Below are positions 17,327 through 26,513 of a stretch of 64,000 bases of DNA, in pieces. The stretch comes from Nocardiopsis metallicus (lineage in GTDB: Bacteria > Actinomycetota > Actinomycetes > Streptosporangiales > Streptosporangiaceae). Position 1 is the first letter of the stretch. The number at the start of each line of letters is the position of its first letter. The notes under the pieces were generated by a model that ran no database searches, had not been told where the DNA came from, and saw nothing but the letters and a program-made list of their open reading frames with translations. A program made the position numbers and the translations under genes. Location of the stretch: the NCBI RefSeq assembly GCF_014201115.1, contig NZ_JACHDO010000001.1, positions 1,798,001 through 1,862,000 on the forward strand, written 5' to 3'.

Positions 17327-17578
17327 GACCAGGTTCGCCGGTCCCCTACCCCCACCATGGCACGGGCGACGGCGTCACGGGAGGCTACGGCACCACCGCC
17401 CCGGTCAGGCCGCTTTCGATTCATGGCCGCCTTCACCCGAGCAGGTCTGAGGGCGTCCTGGGTGACCTGCCCCGACACCGACACCTGCGTGGTGCTGGGC
17501 CTGCGCCCGCACCCCTGATACCCAAGTCTGTGGTCGGGCGTGCACCGCCCCGACCGCAACCACCCTTCGAAGACTTGC

Positions 17579-18565
17579 CTAGGCGTGGGCCAGGGCCCGA
17601 CCCAGGTGATACTCGACGATGTCGAGCATCTCCTGCCGGTCGGGGTAGTCGCCCTCCAACAGGCGCAGCGGACCGGCCACCAACGACAGGTGGTGGGCCA
17701 GCATGTACAGATCCATGCGGGCCGGGTCCAGGCCGGGCCGCTCCAGGTGCTCGTACAGGTCACCGAAGCGCAGCCGCAGGAAGGTGTGCTCCCACTCCGC
17801 GTCGAAGTACATCAACCCTTCGATGTCGATGAGCACCGGGTTCTCGCCCTCGTCCACCAGTACGTGGTCCGGGCCCAGCTCCCCGTGGATGACCCCGTGT
17901 TCGGGGCGCGCCTCCACCCGGTCAAAGAACTCACCCAGCCGGCGCTCCAGCCGGGGTGCGACCCGGGCCAGCTCGGGGCGCCGCCGCGCACCCTCAGCCA
18001 CATCAACCAAGGCCCGATCCAGCACCACACTCTCGCAGGAACGATCGTGCAGCAAAGGCCGCGACACCTTGCCCACCCCCGTCTGCACCGGCACGGCCAT
18101 GGCTGCCAGCGCTTCACCCAACCGGCCCAACACCCGCCCCACCAGGTCCGGGTCCCCGTGGGCGAGGTGCTCCTCCAAGGTGGAGCCGCGCACGTCCTCG
18201 GCGATGGCCACGTCAGCGTTGAGCTCGGGATGTGCGCGCTCCACCAGGTGCACCCGCGGGCTGCGCACCCCCAGCGACTCCAGGGCCTGGGAGGCACCCA
18301 CGAACAGATCCACTCCGTCGGCGTGGGCGAAGGGGTCACTGTCAGGGTCGGGGGAGCTGCACATGTCCTGGGGCCAGAAATTCTCCGCCGCACCCCACAC
18401 ATAAGCGATCACCGAGGAGCCCTGCGCCAGCTCCAACCGGTACACACCCTTCTTGGTGCCGCCGCGCAACCGCTCCAGCCCGCTCACGGTGACCTCCCCT
18501 CGCAGGGCGCGTCCCACCAGGTCCTGCAACGGGGGGATCTGGGCGAACTCGCGGGCACCGCTCAT
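17579..18565 (-). CDS. Phosphotransferase-family protein
   Basis: A 328-residue kinase-fold protein. The nucleotide-binding N-lobe shows LRGGTKKGVYRLEL, the catalytic loop is HGVIHGELGPDHVLV (HxE in place of the common HxD), and the metal loop is PVLIDIEGLMYFD. Start ATG 18565 has GGGAG at 8-9 nt; the open frame continues to 18865 without support. Similar to uncharacterised APH-type proteins of actinobacteria. The HGE substitution may weaken catalysis. Substrate unknown. Confidence 0.82.
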   Translation of the reverse strand: MSGAREFAQIPPLQDLVGRALRGEVTVSGLERLRGGTKKGVYRLELAQGSSVIAYVWGAAENFWPQDMCSSPDPDSDPFAHADGVDLFVGASQALESLGVRSPRVHLVERAHPELNADVAIAEDVRGSTLEEHLAHGDPDLVGRVLGRLGEALAAMAVPVQTGVGKVSRPLLHDRSCESVVLDRALVDVAEGARRRPELARVAPRLERRLGEFFDRVEARPEHGVIHGELGPDHVLVDEGENPVLIDIEGLMYFDAEWEHTFLRLRFGDLYEHLERPGLDPARMDLYMLAHHLSLVAGPLRLLEGDYPDRQEMLDIVEYHLGRALAHA

Positions 18566-19155
18566 GACAAAGACTCCCGGGGGGAAGGGGGCAGAAGGAG
18601 GGGGACCGCCAACCCTAATGCCGGGCCCGCACCGGGCGCATCGGGTTTCCTGTCGCCCCCACCCCCGGGCCCGCCACAAGGGCGGGGTTGTCGCCCTCTG
18701 GCAGGGACGCCGTCCCCGGATGTTCAGGCTGTGTTGTCCCCGGGTCGTTAGCCTCACCCTCGTCCTGTCCCCGCACGGAAGCGGTCCCCATGAGCGCCTC
18801 CATCCACCCCACGCCCTCTCAGGCCCCGGCCCGTCGTCCCCTTCGGATCCGGCACGCGCTGGCACTGCGCTGCCCCACCTCGCCCGCGGGAACCGCCCTA
18901 GCGCTGAGCCGTTCGGCTTCCTGTGCTCTGGCGGACGGGCACCCCCTCATCCCCGACGACCAGGACCAGCAGGTGACAGGCACGTCCTGATCCGCAGCCA
19001 CCAAACCTTCTCCCCCGGGCGCCCCGCCCTCACCGGTGAACACCCAAGGGGGGGTACAGAGCCACCCGCTCCCTGCACCCCCTCATTCCCCGCCCGTTCA
19101 CAGGCTGGCCCCCACCCCAGCCCACTCCCCTCAAGGCAGCCGCGGCGGCGCCCCC
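18566..19155. other. Long intergenic region, possible 66-codon ORF
   Basis: No known family. The only candidate is a + strand ORF 18790-18990 beginning MSASIHPTPSQAPARRPL, with GGAAG about 9 nt upstream of its ATG. Its product is Ala/Ser/Pro-rich with no domain. The minus-strand frames are Gly/Arg-rich and look non-coding. The left edge should carry the promoter of the phosphotransferase gene (TAGGGT on the minus strand near 18612-18617). Confidence 0.35.
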
Positions 19156-20139
19156 TCACCGCACGGGCTCTGCCTGCACGTCCTGCCCGGCTCGGGCCAG
19201 GGCCTGCTCGGCCTCGGCCATGACCAGGTCGGCGTTGATCATCGCCCCCGCCTTGTTACCCGCGGCGGCCGCACCGATCACCTGCTCGCTCACCGAGGTG
19301 ACATTACCGGCCACCCACACACCCGGCACCGAGGTGGCACCGTTGGGATCGGACTCCACATAGGTGCCCATCAGGTGCTCGCCCATCCACTGCTCGCTCA
19401 CCTCCACACCCAGGTCGACCAGCAGCTCAGAACGTGAACGCATGAAGGTGGGCACCACCACCGCGTTCACCGCCACCACCGCACCGTCTGCGGTGCGCAC
19501 CCCGCTCACCCCGCCCGGCCCCGACTCCACGGCCTGGACCGGGCTGTCGATGACGGTGATGCCGCGGGCGGCCAGCTTCTCCCGTTCCGGCTCGCCCAGC
19601 CCGGTGCCGGGGTGGGCGAACAGCGTCACCTGATCACTCCACTGCCGCCACAGCAAACTGGCGTGCACGGCCACGGGCCCGCCGGCCACCACCGCCAGCG
19701 GCTGGTCGCGCACCTCCCAACCGTGGCAGTAGGGGCAGTGCAGCACCCCGCTGCCCCAGTGCTCGGCCAGACCCGCGATGTCGGGGAGCTCGTCCACCAG
19801 CCCTGTGGTCACCAACAGCCGCTGGGCCGCGACCACCGCACCGTCCTCGCACTCCACCTCGAACCCCTGCTCGGTGCGCCGGGCGGCCACCACCCGCCCC
19901 GACTCGACCACACCCCCATAGGAAGCGACCTCCTGGCGGCCCTTGGCCACCAGGTCAGCGGGGGGCACACCCTCCATCCCAAGGTAGGCGTGCACCCCCG
20001 CCGCGGGGGCGTTACGCGGCCCACCGGCATCGATGACCAGGACCGATCGTCGTGCCCTGGCCAGCGTCAGCGCCCCGGCCAGCCCGGCGGCGCCACCACC
20101 GACCACCACGACCTCGAAGCTGCGTACGGGTTCGTTCAT
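19156..20139 (-). CDS. Thioredoxin reductase-like FAD/NAD(P) oxidoreductase
   Basis: A 327-residue flavoprotein. The FAD motif is VVVVGGGAAGLAGALTLARA, the redox-type Cys pair is in LHCPYCHGWEVRD, the NAD(P) loop is around LAVVAGGPVAVHASLLW, and the C-terminal FAD site is PGVWVAGNVTSVSEQVIGAA. It lacks the extra length of glutathione reductases and matches the low-molecular TrxB-like group. ATG 20139 has a perfect AAGGAG at 6-7 nt. No thioredoxin gene is adjacent, so the partner is unknown. Confidence 0.92.
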   Translation of the reverse strand: MNEPVRSFEVVVVGGGAAGLAGALTLARARRSVLVIDAGGPRNAPAAGVHAYLGMEGVPPADLVAKGRQEVASYGGVVESGRVVAARRTEQGFEVECEDGAVVAAQRLLVTTGLVDELPDIAGLAEHWGSGVLHCPYCHGWEVRDQPLAVVAGGPVAVHASLLWRQWSDQVTLFAHPGTGLGEPEREKLAARGITVIDSPVQAVESGPGGVSGVRTADGAVVAVNAVVVPTFMRSRSELLVDLGVEVSEQWMGEHLMGTYVESDPNGATSVPGVWVAGNVTSVSEQVIGAAAAGNKAGAMINADLVMAEAEQALARAGQDVQAEPVR

Positions 20140-20294
20140 GGGTGTCTCCTTCGCTCGTGACACCCATCCTGCGCACCACCCCAAGTCATGACAACAAACC
20201 TTGCCAAACCAGCAAATTCGCAGGTGGTGTCCGTAGATCACTGGGTCGACGAACGCCCCCAGTTCCCCCTCCCGATGTCCTCCAACCGCCAGTA

Positions 20295-22061
20295 CTAGTC
20301 TCCGGCTGCCTTCTCCCGCCCAGGCTCCTCCGCCAGCACTTCCGTGAGCACATACATCGCGTGAGTGTCACCCTGTTCCGCGGCTCGCCGCCACCAGTCG
20401 AGGGCTTCCTTCTTTCGGCCCACCTTCCCCAACAGGCGTCCCAGACCCGTCATCGCGTCCTTGTCGCCTTGTTCGAGGGCCTTGCGATACCAGCTCTCGG
20501 CCTCCCCCTCCCGCCCCCTCTCCTCCGCCAGCAGTTCCGCGAGCCCGTACACCGCCTCCGAATGGCCGTGATCAATGGCATCCGAGTACCAGTACTCGGC
20601 GATCAGCTCCTGACCCGGCAACTCAATCGCGTACAGTTCCGCGACTTCGAACATCGCCTCGACGTGACCCCGACCGGCGGCCCGCTCGTACAATTCGATG
20701 GCCTCCCACACCCACCCCTGTCCGGGTCTGAGAGACAGCTGGAACGCGTAGTAGAACATCGCGTCGAGGTGGCCCCGACGAGCCAACGGGCGAAAGGCCT
20801 CCTCAGCGATATCGTCCTGCTCGAAACTCCGTGCCGTGACGCCCACAGCGATCCGATCCTGTTCACTGGCCGTGTCCAAGGCCGTGCGCCACACCGCATC
20901 AGGCACGTGGCCCTGGGGGGTGAGGTAATCGAAGGCCCGCCACCGGCCCTCGTGGTCGGCGGGCACCAGCAACCCCGCCAGACCACTGCGCTGTCGGATC
21001 GCCCAGGCCCAGGCCCGATCAACTTCCTCCGGCAAAGGCGGCGGATCGGGAAGGTAAGCCGTGTGAGCGGCGTAAATCTGCTCCCGGGTCAACGGGCTCG
21101 CCACCCCGGCCTGGGCCAAACCCACCGCGGCGGCCACCAACGCATAACCCCGCGGATGGCCACTGTCCGGCCCGCCAAGCCAGATCGGTTCCAGCACCGG
21201 GCCCGCAGCCAGCTGCTCAGCCACCCCGAACCGCTCATCGCTCGCCGCCTGCACCACACGCTCGTCCTCGCTGGCACGAGCCCGCTCACGCTCCTGCGTG
21301 TTCCACCGACGCTCCACAACCACCGGCAGGCTCTTGAGTACCGCATACCCCACCCCCACCGGGGCCGAGGCATCACCGTCGGTGACACTCGGACGCAGCG
21401 CCTCCAACTGGTGGCTCCGAATGGTGGCAGCCACCACCCCACCGGCCACACCCAATTCAGCAATCAGCGCCGGGGTCAGCCCCGAAGCGCTCAAGTGACG
21501 GTCCAAGTCGTCCAACCACACCACCCACCCCTGCGGCGCACGTTCGGCCCTTGCGGCGAGCCAGCCGGGCAAAGGACGCAGGTCGGCGTCCTCGGGCGGG
21601 GCCACCAGCATCCGCTCAGGCAGGGTCCGACCCACCGCCGCGACCAGCGACCTGGTCTTACCCGCGGTCGAAGCACCAGCCACCAACACCAATCCGCCAC
21701 GCGGCGAAGCTGCCGCCGCGGACAGGCGCTGATCGAGTTCGCTGTCCACGTCCCTGACCACATAGGCAGGCAACCCAACCCCCTCAGAGCCGGGCAGGCA
21801 GCCGTGGACGCCCAGCTCGCCCGCCCCGTACCGGGGCACGGGCATGGCCACCTCCACCCACCCGGGCACCGGCGCGCCGGGCAGATGAGTGTTCACGGTC
21901 AGGGACCCGTGGATGACACCAGCCTGGATGGAAGTCCCGTGGATATCGCCCGTGCGATTGTCGACCACCGCGCTCACCACCACCGGAGCCGAGAAGCCGC
22001 GACAAGACCAGACCGCACCAGCGACACCTCCACCACCATGACTGTTCGTGCCCAGGCCCAC
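20295..22061 (-). CDS. P-loop (STAND-like) NTPase with Sel1/TPR-like repeats and RHIM-like N-terminal motif
   Basis: A 588-residue protein of unassigned function. Residues 38-56 ([19 protein letters not shown]) form a short hydrophobic repeat with a central IQAG. Similar segments occur at the N-termini of actinobacterial NTPases, and such segments have been compared with amyloid signalling motifs. Walker A is GASTAGKT (129-136); Walker B is VVWLDDLDR (180-188). A helical region follows to ~400. The C-terminal ~180 residues hold about five Sel1-like repeats ([53 protein letters not shown]). The GTG start at 22061 is uncertain; GTG 21983 is possible and would still include the motif. Sensor-NTPase-repeat architecture of this kind is typical of bacterial conflict or signalling proteins; that role is inference. 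Confidence 0.75.
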   Translation of the reverse strand: MGLGTNSHGGGGVAGAVWSCRGFSAPVVVSAVVDNRTGDIHGTSIQAGVIHGSLTVNTHLPGAPVPGWVEVAMPVPRYGAGELGVHGCLPGSEGVGLPAYVVRDVDSELDQRLSAAAASPRGGLVLVAGASTAGKTRSLVAAVGRTLPERMLVAPPEDADLRPLPGWLAARAERAPQGWVVWLDDLDRHLSASGLTPALIAELGVAGGVVAATIRSHQLEALRPSVTDGDASAPVGVGYAVLKSLPVVVERRWNTQERERARASEDERVVQAASDERFGVAEQLAAGPVLEPIWLGGPDSGHPRGYALVAAAVGLAQAGVASPLTREQIYAAHTAYLPDPPPLPEEVDRAWAWAIRQRSGLAGLLVPADHEGRWRAFDYLTPQGHVPDAVWRTALDTASEQDRIAVGVTARSFEQDDIAEEAFRPLARRGHLDAMFYYAFQLSLRPGQGWVWEAIELYERAAGRGHVEAMFEVAELYAIELPGQELIAEYWYSDAIDHGHSEAVYGLAELLAEERGREGEAESWYRKALEQGDKDAMTGLGRLLGKVGRKKEALDWWRRAAEQGDTHAMYVLTEVLAEEPGREKAAGD

Positions 22062-22251
22062 ATGCGTCGCCTACGACGATTCTGCCCTCCGCACAGTTAT
22101 CCCCGACACACCGGCCCCGGCCCAGACCCCCACCCACAATGCACAGCGCGCTACCACCCAACCCCGAACAGCACCCCTTCAACTTCAAGGGCGAACGAAG
22201 CACACCCACCGTCCCGACCGCTCCCCACCCCCTCAGCTACGCTCCCCACAC

Positions 22252-23274
22252 ATGGACAAGCTGTGGAACACCGACACCGTCTGGCTCAACACCGCCCAGT
22301 ACGGCATCCCACCCACCACCGCCCACCAGGCCCTGACCCAGGCCACCCACGCCTGGCACACCGCCACCGCCGACCCCCACCACTGGTTCCAGGCAGTAGA
22401 AGACACCCGCACCCGCTTCGCCCAACTCATCAACGCCCCCGCCGACGACATCACCCTGGGCGCCACCACCTCCCAACTCGTGGGCACCAGCGCCGCCTCC
22501 CTCCCCCCAGGCGCCCACATCCTCGTGCCCCAAGGCGAATTCACCTCCACCACCTTCCCCTTCCACACCCACACCGACCGCGGCCTGACCGTACACACCG
22601 CACCCCTGCACGAGCTGGCCGAACACATCACCCCCACCACCACCCTGGTCGCCTTCAGCCCCGTGCAATCAGCCACCGGAGCCCTGGCCCCCACCGACCA
22701 GATCCTGGCCGCCGCCCGCACCCACCACACCCTCGTCCTGGCCGACGCCACCCAAGCCGCAGGCTGGCACCCCCTGGACGCCACCCGCTTCGACGCCCTG
22801 GTCTGCTCCGCCTACAAATGGCTCATGGCCCCACGCGGCCTGGCCCTGGGCTACCTGTCCCCCACCCTGCGCACCCGACTACGCCCCACCAACGCCGGCC
22901 CCATGGCCGACGCCACCCCCACCACCGCCTTCTACCGCGACCACTTCGAGCCCGCACCCACCGCCCGCGCCTTCGACCTGTCCCCCAACTGGTTCGCCGC
23001 CCTGGCCGCAGCCCCCGCCCTGAAGGTCCTGCTCGACCACGGCGTCGAACACGTGCACGCCCACAACACCGGCCTGGCCGACCGCTTCCGCGCCCACCTG
23101 GACCAGCCCCCAGCCCGTTCGGCCATCACCACCGTGGACATCCCCGGCGCCCTGCACACCCTGCGCGAAGCCGGGATCGTGGCCACCGAACGCAGCGGAC
23201 AGACCCGGTTGGCCTTCCACCTGTACAACACCCAAGCCGACGCCGACCTGGCCGCCAAGGCCCTCACCGCCTGA
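22252..23274 (+). CDS. Class V aminotransferase-fold PLP enzyme
   Basis: A 340-residue fold type I enzyme. The Schiff-base Lys is in [16 protein letters not shown], the PLP-phosphate and Asp region is [16 protein letters not shown], and the cofactor-facing residues lie near GATTSQLVG. Resembles NifS/IscS-like or isopenicillin N epimerase-like members but is short and lacks the desulfurase Cys loop that would be expected. TACGCT (22238-22243) lies 8 nt before ATG 22252, suggesting a leaderless mRNA. Ends just before a strong bidirectional terminator. Confidence 0.87.
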   Translation: MDKLWNTDTVWLNTAQYGIPPTTAHQALTQATHAWHTATADPHHWFQAVEDTRTRFAQLINAPADDITLGATTSQLVGTSAASLPPGAHILVPQGEFTSTTFPFHTHTDRGLTVHTAPLHELAEHITPTTTLVAFSPVQSATGALAPTDQILAAARTHHTLVLADATQAAGWHPLDATRFDALVCSAYKWLMAPRGLALGYLSPTLRTRLRPTNAGPMADATPTTAFYRDHFEPAPTARAFDLSPNWFAALAAAPALKVLLDHGVEHVHAHNTGLADRFRAHLDQPPARSAITTVDIPGALHTLREAGIVATERSGQTRLAFHLYNTQADADLAAKALTA

Positions 23275-23289
23275 ACCCGCGCACGAAAA

Positions 23290-23327
23290 AGGAGGGCTGG
23301 CGTGCGCATACGCACACCAGCCCTCCT
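23290..23327. terminator. Bidirectional hairpin terminator
   Basis: AGGAGGGCTGG (23290-23300) pairs perfectly with CCAGCCCTCCT (23317-23327), with further pairing inside. A5 at 23286-23290 gives a U tract for the leftward PPOX transcript. The convergent aminotransferase ends at 23274. Confidence 0.8.
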
Positions 23328-23339
23328 CACACCCTCAAC

Positions 23340-23804
23340 TCAGGGAACGATCCCCGCACGCTCGGGGCGCACGTTACCCATCACCCGCTTGACGGCGATC
23401 TCGATCACCACCCGGTCCGGGTTGGGGCGCGGCTGCCGGTACCGCTCGGCGTAGCGGCGCACCGCCTCGGCCACCGCCCCCTCCTCCCGCGAAACCGTGG
23501 CCTCACCCTCGAGCGTGGACCACCGTCCCCCCTCCACCTGGCACACCGACACCCGCGCACCCGGACGAGCAGCCACATTGGTGGCCTTGTAGCTGGAAGC
23601 GAAGGTGATCACCCGCGCCAGATGCCGCTCAGGGTCATAGGTCACCCCCACCGGAACCTGGTGGATACTGCCGTCCGGGCGCGGCGAAGCCAAAGTGCAC
23701 AGGCGGTACTCACTCCAAAACACCAGAAAAGGGTCCTGCTCCCCCACCTGCTGAGCCTCCTGGGCCACAGACGCGGGATCGGCGGGTGAAACACGATCGG
23801 ACAC
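23340..23804 (-). CDS. PPOX-class (F420/FMN) oxidoreductase
   Basis: A 154-residue split-beta-barrel protein of the pyridoxamine 5'-phosphate oxidase superfamily: RLCTLASPRPDGSIHQVPVG, FASSYKATNVAARPGARVSV and WSTLEGEATVSREEGAVAEA. The layout matches actinobacterial F420-dependent PPOX proteins (TIGR03618-like), which reduce biliverdin or other substrates. GTG 23804 is the first sensible start, with GGAG further upstream. Downstream of the IS-split transglutaminase on the same strand; they may once have been one operon. Confidence 0.85.
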   Translation of the reverse strand: MSDRVSPADPASVAQEAQQVGEQDPFLVFWSEYRLCTLASPRPDGSIHQVPVGVTYDPERHLARVITFASSYKATNVAARPGARVSVCQVEGGRWSTLEGEATVSREEGAVAEAVRRYAERYRQPRPNPDRVVIEIAVKRVMGNVRPERAGIVP

Positions 23805-23865
23805 GAGGGCTCTTCTCCAAACTCCGGGAACATGCCAAACACCAGCTTCCCAGCCCCCCACCGGC

Positions 23866-24290
23866 TCACAAACGCGGCTCCCCCACCCGCGACCCCAGAT
23901 CCACCCACCCCCGATAGCCCGAAGGCGAAGCACAGTACACCCGCCCGCCCGGAGCCAACCGCCCATCACAGGCAAACCGCCGCGCCAACTCCTCCTCCGC
24001 ACCCCCATCACCCGCATCCGCAGCCACCACCAAATGCGCCACCTCATCAGCCAACGCACTCTCACCCCACCGACCCATCGCACCCCACCCATCCCACAAC
24101 AACGTCTCCACACCCAACCGGTGCGCCACCTCCAACCACACGTAGTCACGCACCAACCACCCACCCCGCAACATCGGCAACTCCGGATCCACCCCGAACC
24201 CCCTCCCCTCCACCTCACCGGAACGCACCGCCAACCACACCGCCGACGCCCCCGAGAACGCCACCTCACCCACCGCACCCTCATGCCCTC
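23866..24290 (-). pseudogene. Transglutaminase-like protein, C-terminal fragment cut by IS3 element
   Basis: About 140 residues that continue a transglutaminase-like protein: ASAVWLAVRSGEVEGRGFGV, LPMLRGGWLVRDYVWLEVAH, LLWDGWGAM. The same arrangement follows the catalytic domain in complete homologues. No start or promoter of its own is evident because the coding strand runs straight out of the IS left end at 24291. Precise removal of the IS and one CTC duplication leaves this part one base out of frame with the N-terminal fragment at 25865, so at least one additional indel exists. Confidence 0.8.
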
Positions 24291-24369
24291 TGTGTCAGGC
24301 TCAAGTGGGACACCAAGGGATAACCTTCACTAACTGGCACAAGCAGGGCGAGAACAGGCAACCACCACC

Positions 24370-24792
24370 GTGACGATGACCAACCACGACCTCCACACCA
24401 ACGATGAAGGGCCTCGAGCCACCCGGCCCAAGCGCCGGACCTTCACCCACGCCTACAAGCTGCGGGTCCTGGAGGAATACGACACCGCACCCGCCGGCGA
24501 GAAAGGCGCCCTGCTGCGCAGGGAAGGACTCTACGACTCCAGCATCCAGCTCTGGCGCAAACAGAGAGATGGCGGCGAACTGAGCACCTCACCGGCCGGG
24601 GCGACTTCCAGAAAGAAGACACCTGAACAGGTCGAACTGGAACAGCTGCGCCGGGAGAAAGCCAAACTTGAGCGTGACAACGCCCGGATGTCCAAGAAGC
24701 TGACCCAGACCGAGGCAGCCATGGAAATCCTGGGAAAAGCACACGCGCTCTTGGAGATCGTGTCCGAGAGCGCGGACTCGGAGAACTCGTAA
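24370..24792 (+). CDS. IS3 transposase OrfA
   Basis: A 140-residue DNA-binding subunit. An HTH (FTHAYKLRVLEEYDTAPAGE, GLYDSSIQLWRKQRDGG) is followed by a leucine-zipper coiled coil (VELEQLRREKAKLERDNARM). Start GTG 24370 or ATG 24376. The reading frame contains GGGAAAA at 24732-24738, where -1 slippage yields the OrfAB fusion. It ends at TAA 24792, inside the OrfB coding region. Confidence 0.9.
   Translation: MTMTNHDLHTNDEGPRATRPKRRTFTHAYKLRVLEEYDTAPAGEKGALLRREGLYDSSIQLWRKQRDGGELSTSPAGATSRKKTPEQVELEQLRREKAKLERDNARMSKKLTQTEAAMEILGKAHALLEIVSESADSENS
24732..24738 (+). promoter_or_regulatory. Programmed -1 frameshift heptamer G GGA AAA
   Basis: In the OrfA frame the codons are GGA (24733-24735) and AAA (24736-24738) preceded by G, a canonical X-XXY-YYZ slippery site. 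After a -1 slip the ribosome enters the OrfB frame, which is open from here to 25826. That frame has no ATG, GTG or TTG before 25026, so frameshifting is the simplest way to make the full transposase. Confidence 0.7.
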
Positions 24793-25826
24793 CCGAGGTT
24801 CGCGAGAACACACGAATCCAACTCGAACCGCATACCGGCGTCAAAGAGTCCTGTCGCCTGTCGGGCATCAACCGCTCGACCCACTACCGCAACCGGGACC
24901 GAAACCCCTCCGCCCCGACCGAACCCGCCAGGACGCCTCCCCCGAACCGGCTGGAGAGCGAAGAACGCGAACACATCATCGCAGTCCTCAACAGCACGAG
25001 GTTTCGGGACAAAGCTCCCCGGCAGGTGTGGGCGGCCCTGCTGGACGAGGGCACCTACCTGTGCTCGGTGGCCACGATGTACCGGCTGCTGCGCGAACGC
25101 GGCCAGAGCCGGGAGCGGCGGGCCCAGGCCACCCACCCGCCCAAGACCAAACCCGAGCTGGTGGCCCACGCCCCGAACCAGGTGTGGAGCTATGACATAA
25201 CGAAACTGCGTGGACCCGGCCCGGGCAGGTTCTTCGATCTGTACGTCATGATCGACATCTACTCCCGGTGCGTGGTGCACTGGGAAATCCACACCAGAGA
25301 ATCAGGCGAGATCGCCGAAGGGTTCATCGCCAACTCCATCGCGGCCAACGGCCAGATCGCCGCCGAAGTGATCCATTCCGACCGCGGTACCGCGATGACA
25401 TCGCAGCCCGTTTCCGAGCTGCTGTCCATGCTCGGCATCACCAAATCGCACTCCAGGCCGAAGACGAGCAACGACAACCCCTACAGCGAAGCGCATTTCA
25501 AGACGCTGAAGTACTGCCCGGCGTTTCCTGACCGGTTCGGGTCCATTCAGGGAGCCCGGCGGTTCTGCCGCAGATTCTTCCAGTACTACAACCACGAGCA
25601 CTACCACTCCGGGATCGGGCTGCACACTCCTTTCACGGTGCATATCGGCACCGCGCACGCGATTCAGGACAAGCGAGCGCAAGCCATTGAGGCCTTTCGC
25701 GCGGCCAATCCGCAGCGGTTCACCCGCAGGCCTGTGCTTCCTGCTCTTCCCGAGGCCGCGTGGATCAACGAGCCGGACATCGTGCCTACCGCACAGCACA
25801 GCGCTGACCTGCGTGAAGCGGCCTGA
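24738..25826 (+). CDS. IS3 transposase OrfB (DDE integrase), made by frameshift
   Basis: The catalytic part of the transposase. HTH_21-type segment EREHIIAVLNSTRFRDKAPR, then the rve core with DDE residues: Asp in VWSYDITKLRG, Asp in VIHSDRGTAMTS and Glu in NPYSEAHFKTLKYCP. The first in-frame start, GTG 25026, would remove the HTH_21 segment; coordinates therefore begin at the slippery site. Complete to TGA 25826, 35 bp from the IS end. Confidence 0.88.
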   Translation, partial: STRALGDRVRERGLGELVTEVRENTRIQLEPHTGVKESCRLSGINRSTHYRNRDRNPSAPTEPARTPPPNRLESEEREHIIAVLNSTRFRDKAPRQVWAALLDEGTYLCSVATMYRLLRERGQSRERRAQATHPPKTKPELVAHAPNQVWSYDITKLRGPGPGRFFDLYVMIDIYSRCVVHWEIHTRESGEIAEGFIANSIAANGQIAAEVIHSDRGTAMTSQPVSELLSMLGITKSHSRPKTSNDNPYSEAHFKTLKYCPAFPDRFGSIQGARRFCRRFFQYYNHEHYHSGIGLHTPFTVHIGTAHAIQDKRAQAIEAFRAANPQRFTRRPVLPALPEAAWINEPDIVPTAQHSADLREAA

Positions 25827-25864
25827 CGATCACCTGCCCCTGTCCGATTCGACTTGACACACTC

Positions 25865-26454
25865 CGATGGGACAAATCCAAGGGATCCACACCCCACCCC
25901 ACCTGCGGGTCCAACTGGGTGTCCGCCCACACCCACCGCTGCCCGTCCCAGTACTCCACCACCACGTGATCGGTACCAAAATCCCGGTTCAGATACGACG
26001 CGAACCCCACCCGCGAACGCGCCGCCACCCCGTGCTCGCGCAACGCCGCCACCGTCAACACCGCGAAATCCCGACAGCACCCCACCAACGGCTCAGCGCG
26101 CTGCACCGACCACTCCCGCCCATCCCGGGCAACGTCGGTGGCCAACATCGCCTCCACCCACCGATGGTCGATCTCCTCCCACCGCTCACCCACACCAACC
26201 AGCCCACCGGACCTGTAGTGCGTCAACACCTTGCGCACCCGTGCACCGATCCCCGCCACGTCCAAGGGCAGGGCCGCCAATACCTCCCGGTAGCCACCCG
26301 GGTCGGTGAAGGGGGTGTGCGCACGCCACCGATCCACCCCCACCGGGGCAGGAGCGCTCCTCACACCCGCCCCCGCCGAACCGTCCCACGCCCGCGAGGC
26401 ACCCCCGCCCTCGTTCACCCGGGCACCACCCGCAACCGCACCGCTCTCACCCAT
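25865..26454 (-). pseudogene. Transglutaminase-like protein, N-terminal fragment cut by IS3 element
   Basis: About 195 residues from ATG 26454. The transglutaminase core is intact: Cys in EPLVGCCRDFAVLTVAALRE, His in NRDFGTDHVVVEYWDGQRW and Asp in WADTQLDPQVGWG. The frame ends in IS sequence at 25786. Homologues continue with the segment now at 23866-24290. Downstream of the MerR gene on the same strand, with only ~60 bp between, so probably once cotranscribed with it. The catalytic domain could in principle still be made as a truncated protein. Confidence 0.85.
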
Positions 26455-26513
26455 CACCCACACGACCTTTCACCCCACCCGACCCAGAACACCTGTCTCA
26501 CCAAACCCAGCCC

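Larger units (their letters stand above)
24291..25861 (+). mobile_element. IS3-family insertion sequence
   Basis: A 1571-bp element. Imperfect terminal inverted repeats begin TGTGTCAGGCTCAAGTGGGA at the left and, read inward, TGTGTCAAGTCGAATCGGAC at the right, starting with an identical TGTGTCA. Flanking CTC at 24288-24290 and 25862-25864 is a 3-bp target duplication, usual for IS3. It carries orfA and orfB in overlapping frames with a -1 slippery site, and interrupts a transglutaminase gene on the opposite strand. Both ORFs are open, so it may still be active. Confidence 0.92.

Noticed and set aside
18790-18990. A confident small gene in the 18.6-19.1 kb gap
   Set aside because: There is a possible ribosome site but no domain, coupling or promoter, so it is only mentioned within the intergenic entry.
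20052-23789. A 1245-codon + strand open frame
   Set aside because: It is antisense to the flavoprotein and NTPase genes and runs out of frame through the aminotransferase. The product is low-complexity Arg/His/Pro with no domain, an effect of high GC.
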